Of a DNA stretch of 64,000 bases, positions 20,402 through 28,340 are shown in pieces. The notes below the pieces were generated by a model. It was not told the DNA's origin. It did not search any database and saw nothing but the letters and a program-made list of their open reading frames with translations. The position numbers and the translations under genes were made by a program. How positions within the stretch are numbered: the stretch's first letter is position 1; each line of letters starts with the position of its first letter. The stretch is from positions 2,862,001 to 2,926,000 of the forward strand of contig NZ_LR134338.1 of the NCBI RefSeq assembly GCF_900637055.1, written 5' to 3'. Source of the stretch: Brevibacillus brevis (GTDB lineage: Bacteria > Bacillota > Bacilli > Brevibacillales > Brevibacillaceae).

Positions 20402-21433
20402 ATGAAAGCAAACGGCAAGACTATTGCTATTTTTCCGTTTACAAAGCCGGAGGATCAGGGGCTTGACCCGAATCACCTTGAAAAATGGCAGAAAAGACTG
20501 CAAAAGGAGAAGGTCACCAGTTGCCTGATTATTAAGAACGGGCATTGCGTGTTCGAATACTACAAAAACAAAAAGATCGAAAGCAAACCGCAAAAAATCC
20601 ACTCGGTGACTAAGAGCATCGTCTCGGCCTTGGTCGGCATTTGCTTCGACCAAGAGCTTATCCCGAGTCTGGATACGCCAATCCTCGATTTTTTCCCTAA
20701 ATATGCGGAGTTGGAGCAGGACCCTCGCAAACGGTCGATCACGGTCAATCATCTGTTGACAATGACGCCAGGGTATCACTGGCCGGAGTTTGGCGAATGG
20801 GAAGCGTTCAGCCACATGTTTTACGCATCAAACTGGGTGCGATTCGTTCTAGAGCGGGAGTTGGAATGTGATCCTGGAACGCGGATGAACTACAACACAG
20901 GCGCTACGCATCTTCTGACAGCCATTGTGCAGAGGGTCAGCGGCATGAAGGCGTCCGAGTTTGCTGATAAACACTTGTTCAAACCGTTGGGCATTACTGA
21001 GTACATTTGGCACGAAGATCCACAGGGCATCAACAACGGTGGCTCCGGGATGATGATGCATACCTTGGACATGACCAAGTTCGGCATCATGTATCTCAAC
21101 GAGGGTAGGTACGGTAAGAAACAGATCGTGTCGAAGGAATGGGTGTCTAATTCGATGACCCCGCAATTTATGACCTATGAAAACATTGGCCACTACGCTC
21201 GTCATTGGTGGGTCGGCCCACTAGATCGTGAACAGCCTTTAGAAGGGGCCAATTTGTTCTACTTTGCTCTCGGCTATGGCGGTCAATTCATTATCGTTCT
21301 CCCTGCCTATCAAATGGTTGCGGCAATTACAAGCGAGCTGTACGAATCCTCCCTGTTACCCCTGAGCTTGTTCCGCGAGCATATCGTGCCCGCGTTGCTC
21401 AGAGCGGGTAATGGAAGCAGTGAGTCCGTGTAA
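20402..21433 (+). CDS. Serine hydrolase of the class C beta-lactamase/PBP-like family, in the biosynthetic cluster
   Basis: A 343-residue beta-lactamase-related serine hydrolase. SVTK (Ser68, Lys71) is the nucleophile/base pair and YNTG (Tyr164) the second motif. No signal peptide or membrane segment is visible, so it should be cytosolic. It begins 8 bp after the Thr-activating NRPS, suggesting the same transcript. The ATG at 20402 is preferred, with AAGGGAG 13 nt upstream; the extension to TTG 20390 puts that site too close. PBP-type enzymes can release or cyclise NRPS products in trans (surugamide SurE), and the synthetases here lack a thioesterase, so chain release is possible. A hydrolytic or tailoring role is equally open, and the extra lipocalin-like domain of SurE-type enzymes is absent. 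It is clearly related to the hydrolase at 37534-38553. Confidence 0.85.
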   Translation: MKANGKTIAIFPFTKPEDQGLDPNHLEKWQKRLQKEKVTSCLIIKNGHCVFEYYKNKKIESKPQKIHSVTKSIVSALVGICFDQELIPSLDTPILDFFPKYAELEQDPRKRSITVNHLLTMTPGYHWPEFGEWEAFSHMFYASNWVRFVLERELECDPGTRMNYNTGATHLLTAIVQRVSGMKASEFADKHLFKPLGITEYIWHEDPQGINNGGSGMMMHTLDMTKFGIMYLNEGRYGKKQIVSKEWVSNSMTPQFMTYENIGHYARHWWVGPLDREQPLEGANLFYFALGYGGQFIIVLPAYQMVAAITSELYESSLLPLSLFREHIVPALLRAGNGSSESV

Positions 21434-21480
21434 AACGTACCGGACTTGCAACGGGAGCCAGAAAAAAGGAGCGGATCAAC

Positions 21481-22326
21481 ATGCGCATAGGAGTGATTGG
21501 AGCAGGTGTGATGGGAGCCGGAGTAGCACAAACTGCTGCTCAGGCCGGCCATCAGGTCATTTTGATAGATCTCACTGCAGAGGTTTTGCAAAGGGCGGAA
21601 GCTCAAATTTACCAAAATGTGCGCTTCCGGGGGTTCTATGACAATAACCTGGAATTTGAGCCGGTCGGTGATGTAATGAAGCGAATCTCGTTCACCACCG
21701 ACTACGAAAGTCTGAATGATGCCGATCTGGTCGTCGAAAATGTTCCAGAAGTGTGGGATATCAAACAAAGCGTGTATCCGATCTTAGATCGAGTCTGTCC
21801 AGAGCGTACGATCTTACTGGTCAACACTTCCTGCATCTCGATCACCAAGATTGCCGGACTTACGAAGCGTGCGGATCGAGTGATCGGTGTGCATTTTATG
21901 AATCCGGTGCCCATGAAACCGACTGTGGAAGCGATCAAGGGTTACCACACATCGACGGACACCATCCAGGCGACCATGGACTTTCTCGCCACGATGGGCA
22001 AGGAAGCGATCTTAGTGAACGACTTGCCAGGATTTGTTTCCAACCGTCTGTCACATCTCTTGATGAATGAAGCTGCCTTCGTGGTGCAAGATCAGGTCGC
22101 CGATCCGAAAGATGTCGATGAGATCTTTGTGAAATGCTTCGGGCATAAGATGGGACCTCTTGAGACGGCCGATTTGATAGGCCTCGACACGGTCGTGAAC
22201 TCCTTGGATATCCTGTACGAGAGCTACCAAGATTCCAAGTTCCGAGTCTGTCCCCTGCTGCGTAAGATGGTGGAAGCTGGTCTTCACGGCCGTAAGACAG
22301 GCCGCGGATTTTATACTTACAGTTAA
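21481..22326 (+). CDS. 3-hydroxyacyl-CoA dehydrogenase family oxidoreductase (carrier-bound substrate likely)
   Basis: A 281-residue NAD(P)-dependent dehydrogenase of the 3-hydroxybutyryl-CoA dehydrogenase family. A Rossmann GAGVMG motif lies at the N-terminus, the VHFMNPVP segment carries the catalytic His, and the helical dimerisation domain with FVSNRL follows. The length is normal. The start has a good Shine-Dalgarno (AAAAAAGGAG). In zwittermicin-type clusters a homologue works with an FkbH-like enzyme on carrier-tethered glyceryl units to make hydroxymalonyl extender. Here an FkbH-like gene follows directly, so oxidation of a glyceryl thioester at C3 is the most economical proposal. No acyl-CoA dehydrogenase or discrete ACP of that pathway is in view, so the final product of this branch (hydroxymalonyl, or tartronic semialdehyde for transamination) is unresolved. 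Confidence 0.88.
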   Translation: MRIGVIGAGVMGAGVAQTAAQAGHQVILIDLTAEVLQRAEAQIYQNVRFRGFYDNNLEFEPVGDVMKRISFTTDYESLNDADLVVENVPEVWDIKQSVYPILDRVCPERTILLVNTSCISITKIAGLTKRADRVIGVHFMNPVPMKPTVEAIKGYHTSTDTIQATMDFLATMGKEAILVNDLPGFVSNRLSHLLMNEAAFVVQDQVADPKDVDEIFVKCFGHKMGPLETADLIGLDTVVNSLDILYESYQDSKFRVCPLLRKMVEAGLHGRKTGRGFYTYS

Positions 22327-22453
22327 CGCGCAGGAAGGCTTTTGCTATGGATGATAACAACACGTTCATTCGTGGTTTTCGATTGATGTTTTTTAGAAAG
22401 TAAGAACTTGGGGAAGTCTGCCTAACGGTGGACAGCACAGGAGGGACTGTGGT

Positions 22454-23506
22454 ATGAAACCCACAACTGCACGGAAGACCGACAAGAAAATAAAATGTGT
22501 CATCTGGGATCTTGACAACACGATCTGGGATGGTGTCCTCATGGAAGATCAAAACGTACGTCTGCGTGACGGAGTCTTGGATATCATCAAAGAACTGGAC
22601 AAAAGAGGCATCTTGCAGTCCATTTCAAGCAAGAACGAACATGAAATCGCCTGGAGAAAAATTGAAGAATACGGTCTCGGAGAATACTTCCTCTATCCAC
22701 AAATTAATTGGAATTCCAAGTCATCGTCTATCCGTTCTATCGTATCCTCGATCAACATTGGCCTAGATACGGTCGCCTTTATTGACGATCAGGCGTTTGA
22801 GTGGGAGGAAGTGGCTTTCGAACTGCCGGAAGTGATGTGCATCGACGCAGGCGATCTGACCGGGTTGCTAGACATGCAGGAGATGAAACCAAAGTTTATC
22901 ACGTCCGATTCGAAGATACGCCGCCAGATGTATCGCAGCGATATCGAGCGAAACAAGCTCGAAGAAAACTTTACTGGTCCCAAAGAAGAGTTTCTCGCAT
23001 CCCTTGGTATGGTCCTGGCGATCACCAAAGTGACTGAGGATGATCTGCAGCGCGCTGAAGAGTTGACGGTTCGCACAAACCAGTTGAACACCACCGGATA
23101 CACCTACTCCTATGAAGAATTGGACGAGCTACGTCAGTCAGAAGACCATCTCCTACTAATTATGGAATTAAACGACAAGTTCGGTACCTATGGCAAAATC
23201 GGACTGGTTCTGATTGATTGCACAGTGAAGGGAGAGTGGACACTCAAATTGCTCCTGATGTCCTGCCGAGTGATGTCGCGGGGTATCGGATCGATCATCA
23301 TCAACCATGTGTTGCACATGGCTAAAGAGCATGGAGTCCGTTTGAAGGCGGAGTTCGTCAAGACAGATCGTAACCGCATGATGTACGTAACATATAAGTT
23401 TTCCGGGTTCAAGGAAATTGAAGTGCAAGGTGACAAAGTCATTTTTGAAAACGACTTCTCCGTACTAAAATCCTATCCAGAGTATGTAAAAATCGAGCTT
23501 AAGTAG
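22454..23506 (+). CDS. FkbH-like HAD-IIIC enzyme (glyceryl-carrier loading)
   Basis: A 350-residue protein with an N-terminal HAD-type domain, DxDxT motif DLDNT near residue 23, and a SSKNE motif II typical of FkbH proteins. A C-terminal GNAT-like half follows. Known family members take 1,3-bisphosphoglycerate, dephosphorylate it and transfer a glyceryl unit to an acyl or peptidyl carrier. There is no fused ACP, and no discrete ACP gene lies in the window. The recipient could be a carrier encoded to the left, or the PCP of the A-less module in the 338-10960 protein. The start ATG has a strong site (CAGGAGGG). The 128-bp gap before it shows no clear terminator. This is the last gene with the high-GC composition of the synthetase block. 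Confidence 0.88.
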   Translation: MKPTTARKTDKKIKCVIWDLDNTIWDGVLMEDQNVRLRDGVLDIIKELDKRGILQSISSKNEHEIAWRKIEEYGLGEYFLYPQINWNSKSSSIRSIVSSINIGLDTVAFIDDQAFEWEEVAFELPEVMCIDAGDLTGLLDMQEMKPKFITSDSKIRRQMYRSDIERNKLEENFTGPKEEFLASLGMVLAITKVTEDDLQRAEELTVRTNQLNTTGYTYSYEELDELRQSEDHLLLIMELNDKFGTYGKIGLVLIDCTVKGEWTLKLLLMSCRVMSRGIGSIIINHVLHMAKEHGVRLKAEFVKTDRNRMMYVTYKFSGFKEIEVQGDKVIFENDFSVLKSYPEYVKIELK

Positions 23507-23559
23507 AACCAGTAAACTCGATAGCAGAAGCACGTCAAGTCAAGCCAGATGGGTATAAG

Positions 23560-23597
23560 GGTTTATCGCTTTATCTGTGGAGATGAAGCGATAAACC
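23560..23597. repeat. Perfect 12-bp inverted repeat between FkbH-like and thioesterase genes
   Basis: Arms GGTTTATCGCTT (23560-23571) and AAGCGATAAACC (23586-23597) are perfectly complementary, with a 14-nt loop. No T-run follows, so it is not a classical intrinsic terminator. It sits in the 198-bp gap 23507-23704, where base composition falls from the GC-rich synthetase block to AT-richer DNA. A possible promoter lies just after it (TTGTGC near 23622 and TATTTT 17 nt further), which would make it an operator or mRNA-stabilising hairpin. The function is unknown. Confidence 0.6.
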
Positions 23598-23704
23598 AAG
23601 TGTACTTGTGCGTTATTAATTGTGCAAAATCAGTTTCGTACCTATTTTTCGTAATTATTGAAATTCATAAAGGCATGGAAATATCCGAAATAAGGGGCAA
23701 AGTT

Positions 23705-24403
23705 ATGCAATCGATAAAACTATTCGCTATTCCTTTTGCAGGAGGTTCAGCTAACTTCTATTTTAAATGGAAACATCTCCTCTCACCACAAGTGGAAGTT
23801 ATCCCCATGGAACTTCCCGGACGGGGAGCAAGGATTAATGAGAAGCCTTTTACGTGCTTGGAAGATGCTGTAGAGGACCTCATAAAAAAAATAGATCGGG
23901 AGTGCGTTTCTGAACCATATGCACTATTTGGACATAGCATGGGTAACTTACTTGCCTTTGAATTAATGCAGCACATTCGGAAGGAGAATTTGCCTTTGCC
24001 GGTATGTGCATTTTTATCCGGTCGGCGTCCTCCTCACATAATTGAGGAGAGAAAACGTTATCTAATGTCCGACGACGATTTTGTAAAGGAACTAGTGGAG
24101 ATGGGGGGGACCCCACAAGAAGTGCTTGAGAATAGGGAGCTACTAAAATTGTTCTTGCCGGTCTTGCGAGCAGATTTTCAATTGGTTGAGACTTATCATC
24201 AGCCAGAAGGAAGAGAACTTCTTGACGTTCCGTTCGTAATTTTGAGTGGAATCAAAGACACAATTGCCAATGCTGAGGACATGGAAGGGTGGAAGTCCTA
24301 TACGAGGTCTTCTTGTCAGATCGTTTATTTTAACGGAGGGCACTTCTTTATAAATGATCATACAGATGACATCACTCAGATAGTGAAAAATCAACTTACA
24401 TGA
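23705..24403 (+). CDS. Type II thioesterase of NRPS/PKS clusters
   Basis: A 232-residue alpha/beta hydrolase of the GrsT/SrfD type. The N-terminus reads FAIPFAGG, a hallmark of the family, and the nucleophile elbow is GHSMG (Ser78). A late Asp (in SGIKD) and the His of GGHFF complete the triad. These enzymes clear misprimed or stalled acyl groups from carrier domains and can occasionally release product. The chosen ATG gives the family's usual length and follows AAGGGG; the frame is open further upstream but that stretch covers the inverted repeat and has no family similarity. It is the first gene of the lower-GC segment and lies 58 bp before the PPTase gene. Confidence 0.92.
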   Translation: MQSIKLFAIPFAGGSANFYFKWKHLLSPQVEVIPMELPGRGARINEKPFTCLEDAVEDLIKKIDRECVSEPYALFGHSMGNLLAFELMQHIRKENLPLPVCAFLSGRRPPHIIEERKRYLMSDDDFVKELVEMGGTPQEVLENRELLKLFLPVLRADFQLVETYHQPEGRELLDVPFVILSGIKDTIANAEDMEGWKSYTRSSCQIVYFNGGHFFINDHTDDITQIVKNQLT

Positions 24404-24461
24404 TTAACTTGAACCAAAAGTTAAGGAGAAGGTAAACCACAAGGGGAGGGAGAAAACATTA

Positions 24462-25160
24462 TTGTTTGTACATCGGAGTATGGTGAAAAGCACCCCTAAG
24501 TGGTTATTTAATAATGGCGAAAACACCGGATTAAACCTATATTGGCTAGAGATTCCAGATCATACAACACTTTCAGAAATGGAGCACTATCTGCACTATT
24601 TGGATGATGATGAACGAAAGACCTATGAAGCGTATCGGGTGGAGGAAAAGCGGATCGAATTCCTTTTGGGTCGAGTATTCCTCAAAAATTTGTTAGGCGT
24701 ACGGCTTGGATTGCAACCGGATCAGGTTCGATTTATGAAAAATGCATACGGTCGGCCCTATTTGATTCCGTCACAGGCTCAGCCAGATCTGTTTTTTAAT
24801 CTTTCGCATACAAGAGGAGTAATTGCTTGTGTCATTGCACCTTGGGATAAAGTGGGTATCGACGTGGAGCGGACAGACCATGACGCTTCCGATGTCATGC
24901 GAGTAGTATTTGTTGAAAAGGAGATCGAATTTGTAAACAGTCAACTGACATCAGATGCCAAGCGTCAGGCATTTTATCGAATATGGACACGTAAAGAAGC
25001 TGTCATGAAAGCAGAAGGAAAAGGCTTTTCTCTTCCTCCTAGGTCATTTACTGTACCCTTGGAAGGCGAATGCGTGTCGGATGGAAAGTACGAGTATTTA
25101 ACATATTTACTGATACCAGATTGTTTGTGCTCATTAGTAGTTAAGAAGCCAGAACCTTAA
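24462..25160 (+). CDS. Sfp-type 4'-phosphopantetheinyl transferase
   Basis: A 232-residue Sfp-family PPTase that converts apo carrier domains to holo form using CoA. Diagnostic motifs are present: FNLSHTRG near residue 110, GIDVERTD near 133 (Mg-binding Asp and Glu), and the WTRKEAVMKAEGKG segment near 172-185. Length matches Sfp and GsP. A TTG start at 24462 is used because a GGGGAGGG site sits about 11 nt upstream; an ATG at 24480 is the alternative. It lies in the same run as the type II thioesterase and the acetyltransferase and would activate the carrier domains encoded upstream. Codon use is AT-richer than in the synthetases. Confidence 0.93.
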   Translation: MFVHRSMVKSTPKWLFNNGENTGLNLYWLEIPDHTTLSEMEHYLHYLDDDERKTYEAYRVEEKRIEFLLGRVFLKNLLGVRLGLQPDQVRFMKNAYGRPYLIPSQAQPDLFFNLSHTRGVIACVIAPWDKVGIDVERTDHDASDVMRVVFVEKEIEFVNSQLTSDAKRQAFYRIWTRKEAVMKAEGKGFSLPPRSFTVPLEGECVSDGKYEYLTYLLIPDCLCSLVVKKPEP

Positions 25161-25320
25161 ATTAGTTGTAACGAATGGTAACGGGCTTACCGATTAAAAA
25201 GCTGTCGCACCTGCTAAGCAATGATTGTACAATTATCTAGAGAATCGAATCTTACATGCTGAAGTCCGTGGTCCCCCTTATATCTCTATTCGCACCTAAT
25301 AAAAATATAGGAGGACGAAT

Positions 25321-25875
25321 ATGGATATTTTCATTAGAGAACTGAGGGCTGGGGACGATGAGTGTGGTACAAACATTGAGGGGAGCTTTATCGTGGACTC
25401 TACCCTTGTCTTGCAACTAATGGGACAGCGAATCGGATATACGGTGAAGGAGAGACCTCTTAGGAATAAAAGCTACGATGAAGAACAGTTTGAAGAAGAT
25501 ACGGTTGAGGATTATTCGAGCTATATCGGTAATCCCCATCAAATCATTTATGTAGCGCTCGTAAATAATCAAGTTGTGGGTCAAATTGTTTTGAAAAGAA
25601 ATTGGAACAAATATGCCTATGTGGAAGATATCAAAGTGGATAAGCAATATAGAGGATATGGTGTCGGTAAAAAACTAATCGAACAGGCTAAACGCTGGAC
25701 GAAGGATGGCGGTATGACGGGAATCATGCTGGAGACACAAAATAATAATGTCCGCGCATGTAAATTCTACGAAAGTTGTGGTTTTGTCATCGGAGGTTTC
25801 GATTCCTACGTCTACAGAGGTTTAGATAAAGATAGTGATGAGATAGCAATTTATTGGTATCTCATGCTTGATTAA
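25321..25875 (+). CDS. GNAT acetyltransferase resembling streptothricin acetyltransferase (candidate self-resistance)
   Basis: A 184-residue GNAT protein. The acetyl-CoA loop is in DKQYRGYGVGKKLI. The C-terminal block LETQNNNVRACKFYESCGF, GGFDSYVY and the near-terminal IYWYLML closely track streptothricin acetyltransferases such as SatA/Sat4. Those enzymes acetylate the beta-amino group of the beta-lysine moiety. The gene closes the biosynthetic cluster, has its own strong ribosome site (ATAGGAGGA) after a 160-bp gap, and is followed by a terminator. Acetylating a free amine of the cluster product as self-protection is a reasonable inference, since the AMT domain is expected to create a beta-amino group. 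N-acetyltransferase self-resistance is known for edeine and paenilamicin. A tailoring role, or resistance to a foreign drug, is not excluded. Confidence 0.85.
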   Translation: MDIFIRELRAGDDECGTNIEGSFIVDSTLVLQLMGQRIGYTVKERPLRNKSYDEEQFEEDTVEDYSSYIGNPHQIIYVALVNNQVVGQIVLKRNWNKYAYVEDIKVDKQYRGYGVGKKLIEQAKRWTKDGGMTGIMLETQNNNVRACKFYESCGFVIGGFDSYVYRGLDKDSDEIAIYWYLMLD

Positions 25876-25907
25876 CCGAATGTCTCAGCATGGAACAATA
25901 AAAAGAA

Positions 25908-25940
25908 GGGGGACTTCCAACGGTGGAGGTCCCTTTTTTC
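25908..25940 (+). terminator. Intrinsic terminator closing the NRPS/PKS cluster
   Basis: Stem GGGACTTCC (25910-25918) pairs with GGAGGTCCC (25925-25933) with one G-U pair, followed by six T. It lies 32 bp after the SAT-like acetyltransferase and sets the right border of the biosynthetic cluster. Confidence 0.85.
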
Positions 25941-26063
25941 AGGCTGCCATACAACAAAATGAAGTATAAGCTACATTTTTCAAGAAGTGTTGAAGTAGTT
26001 CATTGCAAACGATATACTATTCTCAAAATTAAAACAAATCAGAATGATAAAGGAGCTTCAAGT

Positions 26064-26951
26064 ATGGCACAACTCGTAAAAGAACGGATTCGGAAGCAGT
26101 ATGGAAAGCTGACAGCAAGCCAAAAAATCATCTGTAAGATCGCGATTGAAAAGCCAAGCTTACTTGCGATCCATACCGCCAAAAAAATCGCGGAGTTTAC
26201 GAACACCAGTGAAGCGACCGTCATTCGCTTTTGTTATGCATTGGGTTACTCCGGATACACAGAGCTTCAGGAAGAAATCAAAAAGTCTCTTTTGATAGGA
26301 GACCAAAGGAAGGGGCCGATGCAGAAATATCGAGACACCGAGGTCACGCTCGATCAGAGCAATTACGCACATCAAGTGATGGAGAGTGATATTGCGCATC
26401 TCCAACAAGGTTTGCAGCAAATTGATTACACGTTGCTCCAAGAAGTGGTCAAAAGCATTATCCAGGCAAACCGAATCGTAGTGGTAGGATTTCGCTGGTG
26501 CCATATTCCTGCAAAATGGTTGTTCTCGGCGTTGAATGCAATCAAAGGAAACACACATCTGTATACGGGAGCAGTTGATAACGCAGATTACTTACTCACC
26601 GAACGAGATCAAGAATGGCTGGTCATTGCGATTTCATTTCCTCGTCATCCTAGCGAGACGGTCGCAATGGTCCATTCAGCAAAAGAGCTGGGAGCGAAGG
26701 TATTGGCGATTACGGAAGGCGAGTTCTCTCCCATCAGCCAAGTCGCAGATCATCTTCTGAAAATCACCACACCCCAACCCGTTGCCACTAGCGGTATGCC
26801 CACATTATTCTCCATGCTGAATGTCTTGATCAAAGGCGTCATGCTCCACGACGCGGAAAATGTCCAGAAACGATTGCAGCACTATGATGAAATCAGCTCG
26901 AAGCTATACTCGTTTGTCGGAGAGGAAGAGGAAGACTTCTCGATCTTTTGA
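26064..26951 (+). CDS. MurR/RpiR-family transcriptional regulator
   Basis: A 295-residue regulator with an N-terminal RpiR-type helix-turn-helix (residues about 1-77; TASQKIICKIAIEKP, FTNTSEATVIRFCYALGYSGY) and a C-terminal SIS sugar-phosphate-binding fold (about 125-260). The ATG at 26064 is preceded by AAAGGAGC and matches the family N-terminus; an open extension upstream is not supported. It is the first gene of a five-gene run on the plus strand with gaps of 23-63 bp. RpiR proteins usually sense a phosphorylated sugar or related intermediate, so this operon probably handles a small carbohydrate-like or acyl substrate. The ligand cannot be named. Confidence 0.88.
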   Translation: MAQLVKERIRKQYGKLTASQKIICKIAIEKPSLLAIHTAKKIAEFTNTSEATVIRFCYALGYSGYTELQEEIKKSLLIGDQRKGPMQKYRDTEVTLDQSNYAHQVMESDIAHLQQGLQQIDYTLLQEVVKSIIQANRIVVVGFRWCHIPAKWLFSALNAIKGNTHLYTGAVDNADYLLTERDQEWLVIAISFPRHPSETVAMVHSAKELGAKVLAITEGEFSPISQVADHLLKITTPQPVATSGMPTLFSMLNVLIKGVMLHDAENVQKRLQHYDEISSKLYSFVGEEEEDFSIF

Positions 26952-26991
26952 AAGCAGAAAAAATGAGAAAAGGGAAAGGGGAATCCTGCCA

Positions 26992-28293
26992 ATGACCAAG
27001 CCGATTTGGTTCACAGCGACTGGCGACAGCTTCATTACACGCAATCTGCCATACAGGGATCAAGCTTTTCAAGAAGTATCCAGCTTGCTACACCGTGCGG
27101 ACGTACGCATTGCCAATCTGGAGACAACCGTGCACGATAACGAGGGCTATCCCAGCGCGCAAAGCGGAGGCACATGGGCGATGTCACCTCCTTCTGTTTT
27201 GCAGGTCATGAAGGATTACGGCTTTAACATGATTGGCTGGGCGAATAATCATACGCTCGATTATTTGTATGGGGGACTAGAAGCAACCGAACGATATCTC
27301 AATGAGTATAGCTTCGTCCATGCTGGCGCAGGCAAAAATCTCGCAGAAGCGGGAGCTCCGCGTTATCTTGAGTGCGAAGGGGCCAGGGTAGCCTTGATCG
27401 CAGCGACGTCGACTTTTCATCCATGGTGGGCGGCCGGTGACCAGCGTTCGGATAGTATCGGCAGACCAGGGATCAATCCGATGCGCTATGTGATGACACA
27501 CCACATTACGGAAGAAAAGCTCGCTGATTTGCAAGCCATTGCGGAGTCGACGGACATTAACGCCTTCAACAAGCTTTTGATCGAGGAAGGCTTCATGAAC
27601 GATCCGGGCAAGGAGATCTTTCTCTTCGGAAATGCACGTTTCATGGTAAGCGACGAAGAAGGGACGACTACCCAGCCGCATCCGCGCGATCTGAACCGAA
27701 TCGTCAAAACGATTGAGCAGGCAAACAGGCGGGCTGATTACGTCATCGTGAGTATTCACGCTCATGAGATGAAGGGGGAAGCGAAAGAGGTTGCAGCTGA
27801 TTTCTTGCCTGTTTTTGCAAAAGCTTGCATCGATGCAGGCGCTCACGCAGTGGTAGGACACGGCCCCCATTTATTGCGAGGCATTGAAATCTACAACAAT
27901 CGGCCGATCTTTTACAGCTTGGGAGATTTTATTTTTCAGACAGAAGCCGTTACGAGTCAGCCCGCTGATTTCTACGAGCACTATGGCCTAGACCACACTT
28001 ATAATGTGGCAGATGCGTTGGAAGCGATGAGTGCCAACTACACACGCGGACTCTGTGTGCACAAAGAGGTGTGGGAGTCGGTTATTCCCTTGTGGAAAAT
28101 GCAAGATGGTGAGCTGCTCGAACTGGAGCTGCATCCGATTGAATTAGGCTTTGATCTGCCTGTACATCGTATGGGGTGGCCGAAATTAAGCGGGGATACC
28201 TCAATCCTGGAGGGGCTCAAGACTTTGAGTGAACCATATGGCACAGTGATTGAGATCATGGATGGAATTGGGCGCGTGAGGCTTTCAAAATAG
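26992..28293 (+). CDS. CapA-family metallophosphoesterase-like protein
   Basis: A 433-residue CapA/PgsA-type protein. Family signatures are visible: TGDSFITR near the N-terminus, ANLETTVHD, WANNHTLDY, SIHAHEMKGEA and GHGPHLLRGIEIY, then a SLGDFIF strand. CapA proteins of capsule operons are membrane-anchored, but no signal peptide or transmembrane helix is seen here, so it should be cytosolic. No PgsB/PgsC partners are nearby, which argues against poly-gamma-glutamate synthesis. The RpiR regulator, MFS carrier and acyl-CoA ligase around it suggest a soluble hydrolase in a catabolic or detoxifying pathway. The start follows AAAGGGGA and lies 40 bp after the regulator. Confidence 0.82.
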   Translation: MTKPIWFTATGDSFITRNLPYRDQAFQEVSSLLHRADVRIANLETTVHDNEGYPSAQSGGTWAMSPPSVLQVMKDYGFNMIGWANNHTLDYLYGGLEATERYLNEYSFVHAGAGKNLAEAGAPRYLECEGARVALIAATSTFHPWWAAGDQRSDSIGRPGINPMRYVMTHHITEEKLADLQAIAESTDINAFNKLLIEEGFMNDPGKEIFLFGNARFMVSDEEGTTTQPHPRDLNRIVKTIEQANRRADYVIVSIHAHEMKGEAKEVAADFLPVFAKACIDAGAHAVVGHGPHLLRGIEIYNNRPIFYSLGDFIFQTEAVTSQPADFYEHYGLDHTYNVADALEAMSANYTRGLCVHKEVWESVIPLWKMQDGELLELELHPIELGFDLPVHRMGWPKLSGDTSILEGLKTLSEPYGTVIEIMDGIGRVRLSK

Positions 28294-28340
28294 CGGGGGA
28301 ACAGCGGCAGTCTACTTCCTAGACAAATGGAGTGATTCAT

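Noticed and set aside
23549..23704. N-terminal extension of the type II thioesterase
   Set aside because: It would translate the 12-bp inverted repeat and has no family similarity; ATG 23705 gives normal TEII length.
3..25875. Identification of the cluster as edeine biosynthesis
   Set aside because: Aminotransferase, FkbH-type genes and an N-acetyltransferase recall edeine, but the pockets read Ser, Gly and Thr, edeine has no Thr, and an A-MOX is not expected for it. Left as a comparison only.
27000..28293. Poly-gamma-glutamate capsule operon
   Set aside because: Only a CapA-like gene is present; no ligase PgsB or PgsC, and the CapA-like protein has no membrane anchor.
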